In this document: piece after piece, positions 36,719-38,163 of the stretch
Layout of the letters: each line of letters starts with the position of its first letter
How positions within the stretch are numbered: position 1 is the first letter of the stretch
Assembly (NCBI GenBank): GCA_031268515.1
Contig: JAIRXC010000141.1
Coordinates: forward strand, 1-38,163
Direction of reading: 5' to 3'
Source of the DNA: Propionibacteriaceae bacterium
GTDB lineage: Bacteria; Actinomycetota; Actinomycetes; Propionibacteriales; Propionibacteriaceae
Length of the DNA: 38,163 bases
Position numbers and translations under genes: made by a program
The notes under the pieces: model-generated
The model's input: the letters and a program-made list of their open reading frames with translations, nothing else
Databases searched by the model: none
What the model was told of the DNA's origin: nothing

Positions 36719-38163
36719 CCAGAGCGGGACGTAAATCAAGGCCCATACTGATCGGAGAATTCCCATACTACCGGGCCGATCCCGAGAATTGGCCAGGCGC
36801 TCTCGTGGCTATGTGCGACCTCGGCATCGATGTTGTTTCTATGTATATTCCCTGGCGTCTACATGAAGTAGGCGAAACCGCCAACGAATTGGGGTTTGAC
36901 TTTACTGGGCGAACCCACCCGCAAAGAGATGTGGTTCGTTTCATGGGTCTGGCTCACGACCTGGGCATGAAGACACTACCCAAGCCGGGACCATACATTC
37001 ACGCGGAAGTTCAGTACGGCGGACTCCCGGACAGAGTAATGGATGGGTTTGAGGCGTACACCACCGCGACGGGACGCCACCTGACGAGTCACGGACGACC
37101 CCTTCCGAGTTTTCGTCCTGACACGAGATTCGTTATGGAAGCTCGGCATTGGCTCACCGCCGTTTCGACTCAAGTGCTTCAGATCGTTCCAAGTGAATCC
37201 TTATACGCCGTGCAGATTGGAAACGAAGGGGCTTGTGGCGAGGTGGCGTTGGGTAGTGACAGGCAAGATATCTGGCCCGCAAACCGCAACGGTGACGAAA
37301 ACATTACCGTTCAGGCGTGGAGATGGATCAGTGAGGCTCTCACTGGGGATTTTCGGCGCATGGTTAACATTCCCTTAGTGTCGCTCGCGGATGAGTCGAA
37401 CATTCTCTCCTCCTGGATTGACGCCCAGGAGGCTTTTCGTGCGGCAGGGTTCTACCAGGCCCGCACCGAATGGGTTGGAAACCCCGCCGCCGCGACCGAT
37501 TCTTTGATTTCCATCATCATTGGTTCAATGTTTGGAGCATCTGAGGTAGCGGAATCAAACTGGGGCTTTACCTGGTCGGACGAGGCGTACAAAGAAGATG
37601 GCCCAGCGATATTCGCGTCAATGCTATCGCTCATGCTTGGCGCCTCCAGTTTAAGCTATTATCCGGCGGTCGTCACGGAACACTGGCACCCGGCGATCAC
37701 GGAAGACGAGCCCGGACTCCGCCTTGAGGGCCTTGATCCAACCAGACGCAGGCCACCATATTGTCCTGGAGCGCCCATCCATGAAGACGGAAGCCACGGG
37801 GCCACCTACCGTAGTGCCACTAGACTCGCTCGATTTGTCCACGGTTACGGCCATTATTTCCATCGAACCAGGCTAACTCCGAGCGGTGACATTGTCTTTG
37901 ACCCTAGCCTCGCGTCAGTCTGTCGTTGTGACCCGAGCGGATCATTAGCGCGCGCGGCGAGGGTCATCGCGCAAAGACGGCACCCTGATTATGGGACGCT
38001 GGTGGGACCCATTTTCGAACCGAACGCCTCTCCGGGGCTTACCGAGCCAGCCAAACCGGCTCCCCAGGTTTGCCCTTCACCTGGCCAGGCTCCGCATGAT
38101 GGAATACGCCAACCGCTCACGATTGAGCGCGTGGACGAGTCTGGGAGCATACGAATAGTCGGC
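36715..38163 (+). CDS. GH35-like beta-galactosidase/glycosidase (partial, runs off window); GTG start overlapping the upstream stop
   Basis: My translation from GTG 36715 is open for 483 codons: ILIGEFPYYRADPENWPGALVAMCDLGIDVVSMYIPWRLHEVGETANELGFDFTGRTHPQRDVVRFMGLAHDLGMKTLPKPGPYIHAEVQYGGLPDRV...LYAVQIGNEGACGEV...EVAESNWGFTWSDEAY. Absent from the ORF track, probably because it has no in-window stop. Confidence 0.82.
   Translation, partial: MTRAGRKSRPILIGEFPYYRADPENWPGALVAMCDLGIDVVSMYIPWRLHEVGETANELGFDFTGRTHPQRDVVRFMGLAHDLGMKTLPKPGPYIHAEVQYGGLPDRVMDGFEAYTTATGRHLTSHGRPLPSFRPDTRFVMEARHWLTAVSTQVLQIVPSESLYAVQIGNEGACGEVALGSDRQDIWPANRNGDENITVQAWRWISEALTGDFRRMVNIPLVSLADESNILSSWIDAQEAFRAAGFYQARTEWVGNPAAATDSLISIIIGSMFGASEVAESNWGFTWSDEAYKEDGPAIFASMLSLMLGASSLSYYPAVVTEHWHPAITEDEPGLRLEGLDPTRRRPPYCPGAPIHEDGSHGATYRSATRLARFVHGYGHYFHRTRLTPSGDIVFDPSLASVCRCDPSGSLARAARVIAQRRHPDYGTLVGPIFEPNASPGLTEPAKPAPQVCPSPGQAPHDGIRQPLTIERVDESGSIRIVG

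Noticed and set aside
1-38163. Insertion sequences, prophage or known anti-phage defence genes
   Set aside because: No transposase, integrase, phage structural, nuclease or defence-type motif recognised in any convincing ORF.

Overview
High-GC actinobacterial chromosome segment (mycothiol-type enzymes, CrgA, NarL/LuxR two-component genes). From left to right: a truncated minus-strand tRNA (Ala-like); an orphan sensor kinase; repeat-rich intergenic DNA; an MFS transporter; pyrB; a very long Lhr-type helicase with low-complexity inserts; an MshA-like glycosyltransferase fused in frame to an MshB-like deacetylase; a NarL-type two-component pair; a LacI regulator; and a complete 4-oxalocrotonate-branch catechol meta-cleavage operon (C23O, XylT-like ferredoxin, HMS dehydrogenase, tautomerase, decarboxylase, aldolase, acylating acetaldehyde dehydrogenase, hydratase). 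The operon lies opposite a divergent IclR gene with paired palindromes between them. Next come glyA, a GntR/HutC regulator, an inositol-dehydrogenase-like gene, crgA and tRNA-Leu(CAG). Past the tRNA-Leu the base composition drops, and a divergent DeoR repressor faces a tightly packed operon: class III aminotransferase, IMPase-family phosphatase, Zn-dehydrogenase and a GH35-like glycosidase. The last CDS has a GTG start, runs off the window and is missing from the supplied ORF track. The order aminotransferase-phosphatase-dehydrogenase matches the gabT1-yktC1-gutB1 azasugar (nojirimycin/1-deoxynojirimycin type) cassette known from Bacillus. A possible iminosugar locus linked to a glycosidase is the top candidate for an undescribed system. 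Other strong observations are the MshA-MshB fusion and a 35-bp exact, same-frame repeat shared by lhr and the acetaldehyde dehydrogenase gene. All calls come from reading the sequence; no database search was run.
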